Of a stretch of DNA of 9,800 nt, positions 1 to 7,500 are shown in pieces. The stretch is from CAZRDB01 sp964598695. GTDB lineage: Bacteria > Armatimonadota > Zipacnadia > UBA1398. The notes beneath the pieces are model-generated. The model was not told the DNA's origin and ran no database searches. It saw only the letters and a list, made by a program, of their open reading frames with translations. Position 1 is the stretch's first letter; each line of letters starts with the position of its first letter. Made by a program: the position numbers and the translations under genes. The DNA lies in contig CAZRDB010000190.1 of NCBI GenBank assembly GCA_964598695.1, forward strand, positions 1-9,800, read 5' to 3'.

Positions 1-1893
1 TTCCGCGAACGCGAATTCCGAGACGTTCAGCCCCTGACCGACGGCGCCGACGCGTCGGCCACAACCGCGTGGACCGACCCGGCCGCGCTGCTCGCGCAGT
101 TCGCGGCCGCGGGCACGCTCGCGGGGCCCGAGACTCCGGCCGAAACCGCACTGGGCGCCACGGCCAACGGCGCGCTGGCGGTCCCCTTCGTGCTCGGCCC
201 GAACGAGGAGAAGACCGTCACCTTCGCGCTGGTCTGGCACTTCCCGAACGCCGAGCGCTGGGGCCACCAGGGCAACTACTACTGTGAGGTCTTCGCCGAT
301 GCCCTGGACGCGGCGCGGTACGTCGGCGGCAACCTGGAGCGGCTGTGGGAGCGGACCTCGCTCTACCACCGGAGCGTGTACGAGTCGAACATCCCCGAGG
401 AGTTCCTCGACGCGATGACCAGCCAGTCGGTGATCGCCCGCAGCGCGGTCTGCTGGCGCGACGCGAGCGGCTACTTCGCCGGCTACGAGGGCGCCTACGG
501 CTGCTGTCCGCTCAACTGCACCCATGTCTGGAACTACGCCCACACGCACGCGCGCCTGTTCCCCGAGATCGGCCGGAACATGCGCGTCTCCGACCTGGTC
601 ACCTACCTGCGCCCCGACGGCGAGACCTCGCACCGGCAGCACACGCCGCACGGGGCCTTCCCCGACGGCCACTGCGCCGCGATCGAGGCCGCGCTCCGCG
701 AGCACCAGCTCTCCCCCGACAACGCGTTCCTCCGCCAGGTGTACCCGGGCGCGAAGAAGGCGATGGAGTGGATGATCCGTACCTTCGACGCTCAGGAGGA
801 GGGTCTCACCCGCGGCCACCAGTGGAACACCTACGACACCGCCGTCTCCGGCCTCAACACCTTCATCGGCAGCCAGTACCTCAGCGCGCTGGCGGCCGCC
901 GAGAAGCTCGCGCTCGCGATGGGCGACAGCGTCTCGGCCGCGCGCTGGAGGGCGATCCGCGAGAAGGGCATGGTCGCGCAGAACGAGACGCTGTGGAGCG
1001 GACGCTGGTACATCCAGATCCCCGAGACCCCGCCGGCGCACGACTACAACAACGGCTGCCACAGCGACCAGCTCCTCGGCCAGTGGTGGGCCCACCAGCT
1101 CGATCTCGGCTCCCTCTACCCCAAGGCGCGGGTGAGGGCCGCGTGCAGGGCGATCCTCGAGCACAACTTCAAGACCGACTTTGGGGGCCTGGAGCAGATC
1201 CCGCGCCGGTACATCGACGACGGCGATGGCGGGCTGTACATGTGCACGTGGCCCGGCAACGACCGTCCGGACCCGTACACGCTCTACTCCATCGAGGTCT
1301 GGACCGGGATCGAGTACTCCACCGCCGGCCTGATGGTCTCGGAGGGGATGGTCGACGAGGCTCGGACGATCGTCCGGACTGCCCGCGCCCGCTACGACGG
1401 CCGAGCGCGGAAGAACCTCAACTCGGGCGGCGGCGTCTGCGGCATGGGCAACCCGTTCCAGGAACTCGAGTGCGGCAAGTTCTACGCCCGCGCCCAGAGC
1501 TCGTGGAGCCTGCTCGTCGCCTGCCAGGGGCTCATCCTCGACGGTCCGAAGGGCGTCCTCGGCTTCGAGCCCATCTGGCAGCCGGACGATCACCGGAGCT
1601 TCTTCACGGCCCCCGAGGGCTGGGGCCTCTTCGTCCAGACCCGCCCCGCCGTCGAGCGCCAGCGCGAGCGCATCGAGCTGCGGCACGGCACGCTCCGCCT
1701 TACCGAACTCGTCTTCGCCGCTCCCGAGGGCAAGCGCGTGGCGGGCTGCAAGGCGCGCCTCGGCGACCGGGAGGTCGCGACCCTCGCGCCGGTCGTCGAT
1801 CCCGCCGCCCACGGACGGGTGCGGATCCCGCTCCGCAAGGAGCTGACCCTCCAGGAAGGCGAGGCGCTGGAGCTCGAGCTGGAGCTGGCCTGA
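1..1893 (+). CDS. GH116-family glycosidase, C-terminal part (5' end outside window)
   Basis: The frame is open from base 1, so the start and most of the N-terminal beta-sandwich domain lie upstream; 630 codons are visible and TGA is at 1891-1893. It resembles the bacterial branch of GH116 (DUF608; relatives of glucosylceramidase GBA2 and beta-glucosidase TxGH116), retaining enzymes acting on beta-glucosides and related sugars. Residues are numbered from the window edge. The end of the N-terminal domain carries VTFALVWHFPN (about 75-85). The (alpha/alpha)6 barrel follows, with YEG at 162-164 before GCCPLNCTHVWNY (167-179); E163 aligns with the nucleophile (E441 in TxGH116). NTYD at 276-279 gives D279 as acid/base (D593). 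VWTGIEY is at 433-439. E488 and R497 in the ELECGKFYAR segment match the sugar-binding pair E777/R786 in identity and spacing. A short beta-rich tail ends the protein. No signal peptide can be judged because the N-terminus is missing. Family assignment is strong; the exact substrate is unknown. Confidence 0.9.
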   Translation, partial: FREREFRDVQPLTDGADASATTAWTDPAALLAQFAAAGTLAGPETPAETALGATANGALAVPFVLGPNEEKTVTFALVWHFPNAERWGHQGNYYCEVFADALDAARYVGGNLERLWERTSLYHRSVYESNIPEEFLDAMTSQSVIARSAVCWRDASGYFAGYEGAYGCCPLNCTHVWNYAHTHARLFPEIGRNMRVSDLVTYLRPDGETSHRQHTPHGAFPDGHCAAIEAALREHQLSPDNAFLRQVYPGAKKAMEWMIRTFDAQEEGLTRGHQWNTYDTAVSGLNTFIGSQYLSALAAAEKLALAMGDSVSAARWRAIREKGMVAQNETLWSGRWYIQIPETPPAHDYNNGCHSDQLLGQWWAHQLDLGSLYPKARVRAACRAILEHNFKTDFGGLEQIPRRYIDDGDGGLYMCTWPGNDRPDPYTLYSIEVWTGIEYSTAGLMVSEGMVDEARTIVRTARARYDGRARKNLNSGGGVCGMGNPFQELECGKFYARAQSSWSLLVACQGLILDGPKGVLGFEPIWQPDDHRSFFTAPEGWGLFVQTRPAVERQRERIELRHGTLRLTELVFAAPEGKRVAGCKARLGDREVATLAPVVDPAAHGRVRIPLRKELTLQEGEALELELELA

Positions 1894-1918
1894 CGCTCCC
1901 GACCGACCCGTACGGAAC

Positions 1919-1948
1919 AACGGCCCCGGTGCGTGCACCGGGGCCGTT
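1919..1948. terminator. Probable bidirectional terminator between convergent genes
   Basis: A perfect 14-bp inverted repeat runs from AACGGCCCCGGTGC (1919-1932) to its complement (1935-1948), with only GT between the arms, so the real loop is probably four bases. It lies 25 bases after the GH116 stop (+) and 26 bases beyond the lipoprotein stop (-), exactly where two converging transcripts should end. The flanking T-runs are weak (TTCGATTCG on the plus side, GTTGTTCC on the minus side), which is common in GC-rich genomes. A perfect 14-bp stem is far from chance even at this GC content. Confidence 0.8.
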
Positions 1949-1974
1949 CGATTCGCGCGCGACGGGCTGCCTGG

Positions 1975-2331
1975 CTACGGCAGCTTCGGAGGCGTGACGA
2001 CGTAGTTCTCGAGGCTTCCGCCCGTGATGGAGACGAATCCCTCGGGCGTCGTGTCGACGCGGTACTCGCTCGCGGCGAGTTCGAGCGGGTCGACCACGAC
2101 CAGCTCCTGGACGACCGCGCGGCCGTCGCCAAGCGTAGCCGCGTTGCGGGCCAGGACAACGCCCGGCTCGTGGCTCGTGAGCGCGCGCTGGCCGATGACC
2201 TGGATCGGCTGGCCGTTAGCGTCGGTGAACCGGAAGACCGCATAGGCCGGCTTGAAGCCGCCGGACTCGCACCCCGCGAGCCACACGCCCACCACGGCCA
2301 GGAGAACGAGCAATCCCAGCGAGCGACGCAT
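1975..2331 (-). CDS. Small predicted lipoprotein, function unknown
   Basis: This 118-residue protein has a clear lipoprotein signal peptide: MRRS n-region, hydrophobic stretch LGLLVLLAVVGVW (5-17) and lipobox LAGC with the lipidated Cys at position 21. The residue after Cys is Glu, not the Asp that signals inner-membrane retention in E. coli. The mature part (about 98 residues) alternates polar and hydrophobic residues (AVFRFTDANG, AVVQELVVVD, EYRVDTTPEG), as expected for a small beta-rich domain; no enzyme motif is visible. The start is set by GGAGGT on the minus strand (complement of 2340-2345) nine bases before ATG. It converges on the GH116 gene across the 1919-1948 hairpin and is followed upstream by a 250-base gap, so it is probably transcribed alone. 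I do not recognise a named family. Confidence 0.8.
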   Translation of the reverse strand: MRRSLGLLVLLAVVGVWLAGCESGGFKPAYAVFRFTDANGQPIQVIGQRALTSHEPGVVLARNAATLGDGRAVVQELVVVDPLELAASEYRVDTTPEGFVSITGGSLENYVVTPPKLP

Positions 2332-2362
2332 CTCCGCGCACCTCCGAACCTCGACAATCGCG

Positions 2363-2378
2363 GGCCCCGTCCGGGGCC
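2363..2378. repeat. Short hairpin in the lipoprotein leader or promoter region
   Basis: GGCCCC (2363-2368) and GGGGCC (2373-2378) can pair around a GTCC loop, 18 bases upstream of the lipoprotein Shine-Dalgarno. It would fall in the 5' untranslated region or promoter. Six G/C pairs are weak evidence in DNA of this composition. Confidence 0.3.
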
Positions 2379-2399
2379 TCTCCGCGCCGATCAGTGTAG

Positions 2400-2423
2400 C
2401 CTTCCTCCCCGCACGAAGGAAGG
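2400..2423. repeat. Inverted repeat CCTTCC...GGAAGG upstream of the lipoprotein gene
   Basis: CCTTCC (2400-2405) and GGAAGG (2418-2423) form a dyad with a 12-base centre, about 70 bases upstream of the lipoprotein ATG. Its position fits an operator or promoter element, but no protein-binding consensus is recognisable. It could be chance. Confidence 0.25.
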
Positions 2424-2528
2424 TGGCCGGCCCCGACGCCCCGCGGCCCGGTGCCTGGCGGGAGGGTTCGCCCCCCGCGGAGCCCGGACCTACGAAGGCA
2501 GGCGCCTGCCGGAGTGGTGATGATTGGC

Positions 2529-2567
2529 GCGGCGCCGTCCCTGGCGCGCCGAGTAGATCGGCGCCGC
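2529..2567 (-). terminator. Possible terminator hairpin after the GNAT gene
   Basis: GCGGCGCCG (2529-2537) and its exact complement CGGCGCCGC (2559-2567) form a 9-bp stem with a 21-base loop, which itself contains the palindrome GGCGCGCC (2543-2550). It begins 14 bases past the GNAT stop on the minus strand, where a terminator is expected. There is no T-tract, the loop is long, and each arm contains the self-complementary GGCGCC, so the structure is ambiguous. Confidence 0.35.
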
Positions 2568-2581
2568 AGAGGTACCATGCC

Positions 2582-3058
2582 TCACGGATGATGCCTTTCC
2601 ATCGCGACGCTGTCGTTGTCCGCCCGGAATGTGGCCTGCCCCGTCCGGCGGAAGCCGAGCGACTCGTACAGGGGGATCGCCCGGTCGTTCGATTCGAGGA
2701 CGGTGAGGGTCACGAGCGGGAGTTCCCGTCGATCGGCCTCGGCGAGGCAGGCCGACATCAGCTTGCGGCCCCAGCCCCGCCCCAACACGGTCTGGTGGAG
2801 CCCGATGCCGAAGGTCGGCCGCTCCTCACGCACCCCACTGATGAAGGCGTGGCCGAGGAGGCGGCCGCCCCGCTCCTCCCGCTCCCACAGTCCCAGCGCA
2901 ATCGTCTGGCCGGTCCCGGCCTCCGCGAGGTGAGCCGCGAGCTTCTCCCGCGTGATGTCCCCGAATGGCCGGTAGAACCAGCTCACTTCGCCGCTCAACG
3001 AGAGGTAGAAGGCGAGGAGCGGGCCGCAGTCGCCGCTCGAGAGGGGTCGGATCTCCAT
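2582..3058 (-). CDS. GNAT-family N-acetyltransferase
   Basis: This 158-residue protein has the layout of a single-domain Gcn5-related acetyltransferase, which moves an acetyl group from acetyl-CoA to an amine in the cytoplasm. The N-terminus MEIRPLSSGD is the usual first strand and helix. Motif A (about 84-104) contains the pyrophosphate-binding turn GRGWGRKL at 93-100, a fit to R/Q-x-x-G-x-G/A. The C-terminal motif is LTVLESNDRAIPLYESLGF (118-136), ending with the family's N..A..LYE.LGF signature. Length is normal for the family. ATG at 3056-3058 is chosen because GGAGG (complement of 3067-3071) lies eight bases upstream; an in-frame upstream Met (about 3097) would add 13 residues of poor family fit. 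It diverges from the GH4 gene with 145 bases between starts, so the two may share a control region. Substrate (peptide, antibiotic or metabolite) cannot be told. Confidence 0.9.
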   Translation of the reverse strand: MEIRPLSSGDCGPLLAFYLSLSGEVSWFYRPFGDITREKLAAHLAEAGTGQTIALGLWEREERGGRLLGHAFISGVREERPTFGIGLHQTVLGRGWGRKLMSACLAEADRRELPLVTLTVLESNDRAIPLYESLGFRRTGQATFRADNDSVAMERHHP

Positions 3059-3189
3059 GGGTCGCGCCTCCGCGTCGGTCTCGGTAGGCCGTCTCATTCG
3101 GGCAGGCCACGCGCGAATCCCTGCCTGCAGGGGCACGGAGGTAGGGAGAGGCGCGCGCGCGGGGAATACGGGACCGCACACCCGTGCGT

Positions 3190-3206
3190 GGAGGGAGCCC
3201 GCATTG
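3190..3206 (+). promoter_or_regulatory. Ribosome binding site and TTG start of the GH4 gene
   Basis: GGAGGG at 3190-3195 stands eight bases before TTG at 3204-3206. The NAD-binding first strand follows at once (TERVVLIGAGS), exactly as GH4 proteins begin. In-frame ATG at 3057 would add 49 residues of low-complexity Arg/Ala-rich sequence and overlap the divergent GNAT start, so TTG is preferred. Confidence 0.8.
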
Positions 3207-4505
3207 ACCGAGCGAGTGGTACTGATCGGAGCAGGCAGCGCATCGTTCACCCGAGGACTGGTGGCCGACCTGATCCGGCGTCGGCAGCCCGTCGACCTGC
3301 GACTCGTCGACACCGACCCCACGGCCCTCGCCGTGGCGGAGGGTCTGGTCGCCAAGATGATCGCGGCGGGGGGCGCGCCCATCACACTGCGGGCATCGGT
3401 GAACCGGCGGGACGCGCTCGGGGGCGCGACCGCCGTCATCTGCACCGTCGGCGTCGGTGGCCGCCGGGCCTGGGAGCAGGATGTCTTCGTCCCCCGCGCG
3501 CACGGCATCTTCCAGCCCGTGGGCGACAGCGTGATGCCCGGCGGCTCCTCGCGGGCGCTCCGGATGATCCCCGCGATGGTCGCCGTCGCCGAGGACGTCC
3601 TCGACCTGTGCCCGGAGGCGCTCTTCTTCAACTACGGCAACCCGATGGCCCCCGTCTGCCGCGCGATCCGCAAGCAGACCGGCGCCGAGGTGGTCGGCCT
3701 GTGCCATGGGGTCTTCCACGTCGCCCACTACCTCGCCGCCGTGCTGGGCGTCGAGCCCGCGCGGCTCGCGTACCGGGCGGCCGGGATGAACCACCTCACC
3801 TGGTTCACCGAGGTGCGGGTCGACGGCGCCGACGCCCTGCCACGCCTCCGGGCCGAGGCCGAGGCGCGGTCGCCGGAGGGGGGCGACCCCTTCTCCTGGC
3901 AGCTCCTGCGGCTCTTCGGCGCCTTCCCCGCCGTGCTCGACCGGCATGTGGTCGAGTTCTTCCCATGGATGTTCCCCGGCGGGCGCTACGACGGTCGGAC
4001 GCTCGGCGTCGATGCCTTCTCGCTCGAGGCGACGATCGCCGACGGCGACCGGATCTTCGAGGAGATGCGCGCCCTGGCCGAGTCGCCGGACCCGCTCCCC
4101 GACGGCTGGCTCGAGCGGATCGGGGGCGAGCACGAGCAGGTGGTCGAGATCATCGACAGCATCCGCTCGGACGCCGGACGCGTCTACTCGGCCAACCTGC
4201 CGAACCGGGGCCAGATCCCCAACCTCCCCTCGGAGGCGGTCGTCGAGGCCCCGGCCTTCGCCGATGGCGGTGGGCTCCGGCCGATCCAGGGCCCGCCCCT
4301 GCCCTCGGGGGTGGCGGGAACGCTCGCGACGCGGCTGCTCTGGGTCGAGACCGTCGTCGAGGCCGCCCTGGAAGGCAGCCGGGACAAGTTCGTGCAGGCG
4401 CTCGTGCTCGATGGCAGCACCTTGAGCCTCGAGGCGGCGGCTCGGCTCGCCGACGATCTCCTCGCGGCGCAGGCCGACTTCCTTCCCCAGTTCGCGCGCG
4501 ACTAG
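3204..4505 (+). CDS. GH4-family NAD- and metal-dependent glycosidase
   Basis: This 433-residue protein belongs to glycoside hydrolase family 4 (alpha-glucosidases, alpha-galactosidases, 6-phospho-glycosidases, alpha-galacturonases). These cytoplasmic enzymes cleave by NAD-dependent oxidation at C3 and elimination, with a divalent metal, usually Mn2+. The N-terminal Rossmann fold shows VVLIGAGSASF (5-15) with the GAGS turn, and Asp36/Asp38 after strand two. GDSVMPGG (107-114) and NPM (146-148, Asn in the sugar/metal site) follow. The metal ligands are Cys167 in LCHG and His197 in AGMNH. The C-terminal helical domain includes NLPNRGQIPNLP (331-342) and VVEAPAF, typical of the family. Length is normal. 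The context has no phosphotransferase genes, so an unphosphorylated substrate is more likely, but this is inference. The next gene follows after 15 bases, indicating one transcript. I cannot name the exact sugar specificity. Confidence 0.9.
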   Translation: MTERVVLIGAGSASFTRGLVADLIRRRQPVDLRLVDTDPTALAVAEGLVAKMIAAGGAPITLRASVNRRDALGGATAVICTVGVGGRRAWEQDVFVPRAHGIFQPVGDSVMPGGSSRALRMIPAMVAVAEDVLDLCPEALFFNYGNPMAPVCRAIRKQTGAEVVGLCHGVFHVAHYLAAVLGVEPARLAYRAAGMNHLTWFTEVRVDGADALPRLRAEAEARSPEGGDPFSWQLLRLFGAFPAVLDRHVVEFFPWMFPGGRYDGRTLGVDAFSLEATIADGDRIFEEMRALAESPDPLPDGWLERIGGEHEQVVEIIDSIRSDAGRVYSANLPNRGQIPNLPSEAVVEAPAFADGGGLRPIQGPPLPSGVAGTLATRLLWVETVVEAALEGSRDKFVQALVLDGSTLSLEAAARLADDLLAAQADFLPQFARD

Positions 4506-4520
4506 CTCAGGAGGCGCCCC

Positions 4521-7500
4521 ATGTTCCCCGCGATCCCGCTTCTCTTCGCCGCGCTCGTCGGGCAGCCGGTGCTCGAGCCGGTCGCGGTGTCCGAAGGCGC
4601 CAGCGCCCTGATCGACGTGGGCCGGTACGAGGTCCGCTACCAGCGCGGAACCGAGCCGTGGCAGACCATGCCCATCGGCTGGACGGGCAACTTCCTGCCG
4701 ACCGTCGGAATCGCGGTCGTCCAGCAGGCCGATGACACGCTGTTCCTCCATTGCCCGTGGATGAACGGCACCGGCCCGCTCGAGGTGCGGTACCGACTCG
4801 CCCTGCCCGCCGTCCGGCCGATCACGCTCCGGTTCGAGTACGCGATGGCCGAGCGCAACACCGAGAAGAGCGATGGCGTGACCTTCGGGGCCCGCGTCGA
4901 GCCGACCGGCGAGGAGGTCCCCGGTCACGTGCTGCTCGAGCAGCACACGAAGTCGACTGCCTGGACGCCCGTCGAGGCCGACCTCACCGCCTTCGCCGGC
5001 CGGACCGTGGACCTCGTGCTGCGCGTCCACCCCGGCGCCGCGAACGACTCGAGCTTCGACTTCAGCCTCTTCCGCCACCTCGGGCTACAGGTGGGGCCGG
5101 GCGTGAGCGGCTCGCTCGCCGATCGTCTGGCCCTGCTCCGCGCGCGCCGGGCCGGCTATGCGGCCCACGCGCCCGCCCTGCGCGAGCTGGCGGCCCGGGC
5201 CGACCAGGGCGTCGTGCCCTCGACGGGCGGCGCCTACGCGAACCGCGTCGCGGAGAGCGGCGAGGGGTGGGTCCTGCGCGCCGGCGGCGAGGGCTACACA
5301 CTCGAGTACCGCCTCGACCGCGGCGCCGATCTCGGTAGTCTTACCGCCTCGTACGACGGCTGTGAGCCGATCCCGCTCAACGGCGGCTTCGGCTTCACGC
5401 TCGCGAACGGCACCCTGGGCGCGTGGACGCCCGGCGAGGTCTCCACCGACGGCGTGACCCTCGTCGCGACCGGCACCGTGAGCGGCGACGGTCTCGCGGC
5501 CCGCGTCACGCAGCGGATCCGGCCCATCGGCAAGGCGCTCGCCATCGAGCTGGAGAGCCCCGACCCCACGATCGCCTCGTTCACCGCGCCGCAGGTCGGG
5601 GCCGCGGCGTGGAAGCGGGACGTACTGATCCCTTACCTCCCCGTCGGCCGCATCACCTACCTGACCGACCAAAGCCTGTTCGTCGGCTCCGTGCTCGACT
5701 GGACGACCTCCGAGGCCAGCCGGCACGGCCCGGCGGTCGCCCACTACGAGCCGCTGAGCGACGGCTCGCGAATCCGCCTGCGCGAGACGGCGGCGGTCAG
5801 CGTGTCGCCATTCCTGGGCGAGGTGCTGCCCAATGTGCCGAACCCGGCCTCTCCCTACCGCGAGGAGCTGGCCCGCCGGGTGGTCATCGACGACTGGACC
5901 GGCAACTTCCGCGTCCTGCGTGAGGCGCTCGAGACCTACGCCCGGTACGGGGTCGAGGATCTCTTCGTCCAGGCCCACGTCTGGCAGAACGGCGGCTACG
6001 ACGCGAAGCTGCCCGATGTGCTGCCCGCGAACGCGGCGATGGGCGGCGACGAGGAGATGCTCGCGCTCTCCCAGGCAGCCAAGCGGCTCGGCTACCGGTT
6101 CGGCGTGCATGAGAACTACGTCGACATCTACCCCGATGCCGCGAGCTGGGACGAGAAGCTGGTCGCGCGCGATGCCCAGGGCGAGCTGGTGAAGGCCTGG
6201 TACAACGAGGGCACGCGGATCCAGAGCTATGGCTACCGCGCCGATGCCATCGTCCCGACCGCCGAGCGGTTCACCCCCGAGGTCCACCAGCGTTACGGCA
6301 CCACGGGGTCGTTCATCGACGTCCACTCCGCCGTGCCGCCGTGGTTCCACGTCGAGTTCACCGCCGGTGAGGAGATCGCGGGGCGTTTCCACCCGGTCTG
6401 GGAGGCCCATCAGGCGCTCTGGAGGCTCTTCCGCGAGGTGCATGACGGCCCGGTCATGGGTGAGGGGAGCAACCACGCGCTGTGGTCGGGCCTGCTCGAC
6501 GGCGCCGAGGCGCAGGTGGCCGAGGGGGAGCACCACCGGATCCTGCCCGACTTCGACCTGCTCAAGGTCCACCCCCTCATCCTCAACCACGGGATGGGCT
6601 ACTACGAGCGCTGGCTCGCCGAGGGCTACGACGCCGGGATGCAATCGCGCATGGCCTTGATCCGGGCCGACAAGTACCGCACCCAGGAGATCCTCTACGC
6701 CCATGCCGGCTTCGTCGGCGCGACGTGGGTCACCGAGCCGCGCCTCGCGGTCAAGGAGGCCTGGATGATGCGGCCGCTCCAGACCGCCTACGGCGCGACG
6801 CCGGTCACGAACATCGAGTACCTGGTGGCCGGCGAGTGGGTCGACAGCTCGATCGCCCTCGCGCTCGAGGCCACCGGCGTCGTCCGAGTGACCTACGAGA
6901 ACGGCCTGACCGTCACGATCAACCAATCACCCGAGCCCGTGGAGGAGGAGGGGCGGACGATCGCGCGGTACGGCTTCCACGCGCGCGGTGGGGGGATCCG
7001 AGAGGCCTACACGGCGGAGGTCGAGGGGCGCGTGGTTGACTTCGTCGAGGACGACGCGGCGATCGTGGTGGACGCGCGCGGCCAGGCGTACCACCCCGGG
7101 GTCGTGAGCGGCGTGCTCTTCCCGGCGCGTCTCCTCGCGCCGCGGATCGAGCCCGTCGGCCCGCGGCAGTTCCGGATCACCTACCGCTGGCGGGTCGAGC
7201 GCCCTGTCGATCCGGCCACGCTCGAGGGCTGTGGGATCTTCGTCCACTACGTCGGCAAGGGCGTCCCCGCCGAGAACGAGGGGATCACGTTCCAGGGCGA
7301 CCATGGGCCGAGCGTGCCCTTCGGACAGTGGCAGCTCGGGCAGGTCATCGAGGACGGCCCGCACACGGTTACGGTGCCGGCCGAGGCCCCGGAGGCGGAC
7401 TACCAGGCCCTCGTGGGCGTGTGGGGGCCCGGCGGCCGGAAGACGCTCCTGGGCGCTGAGGTCGGCGCCCAGCGCTACCAGGTGGCCGTGGTGCATGTGG

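Noticed and set aside
811..837. Apparent loss of the GH116 nucleophile, because the residue before GHQWNTYD is Arg and not the Glu seen in some relatives
   Set aside because: By comparison with TxGH116 the NTYD segment carries the acid/base Asp; the nucleophile lies earlier, at E163 in the YEG motif, and is present.
345..1997. Long plus-strand open frame of 550 codons overlapping the GH116 gene
   Set aside because: Its product is an Arg/Pro/Ala-rich low-complexity chain typical of a shifted frame in GC-rich DNA, while the overlapping frame has clear GH116 motifs.
2497..2510. Perfect 14-base palindrome GGCAGGCGCCTGCC as a specific operator
   Set aside because: At this GC content about two such palindromes are expected by chance in 9.8 kb, so alone it is not evidence of a binding site; kept only as part of the hairpin-rich gap.
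3057..3203. Upstream ATG at 3057 as the start of the GH4 gene
   Set aside because: The extra 49 residues are low complexity and overlap the GNAT start codon. TTG at 3204 has a better ribosome site and places the NAD-binding strand at the N-terminus as in the family.
3059..3631. Extension of the GNAT frame upstream to 3631
   Set aside because: It would run antisense through the GH4 gene, and the added residues show no acetyltransferase features; Met at 3058 has a good Shine-Dalgarno site and normal family length.
2252..4735. Plus-strand open frame of 827 codons spanning the lipoprotein, GNAT and GH4 genes
   Set aside because: It crosses three well-supported genes on both strands, is Arg/Gly/Pro-rich and has no domain signature; it is a composition artefact.
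2826..5078. Minus-strand open frame of 750 codons opposite GH4 and the start of the large glycosidase-like gene
   Set aside because: It is an antisense mirror of genuine coding sequence, with His/Arg/Glu/Gly-rich residues and no motif; it also overlaps GNAT out of frame.
5085..6926. Minus-strand open frame of 613 codons inside the 1116-residue gene
   Set aside because: Antisense shadow caused by high third-position GC; no ribosome site or domain pattern seen.
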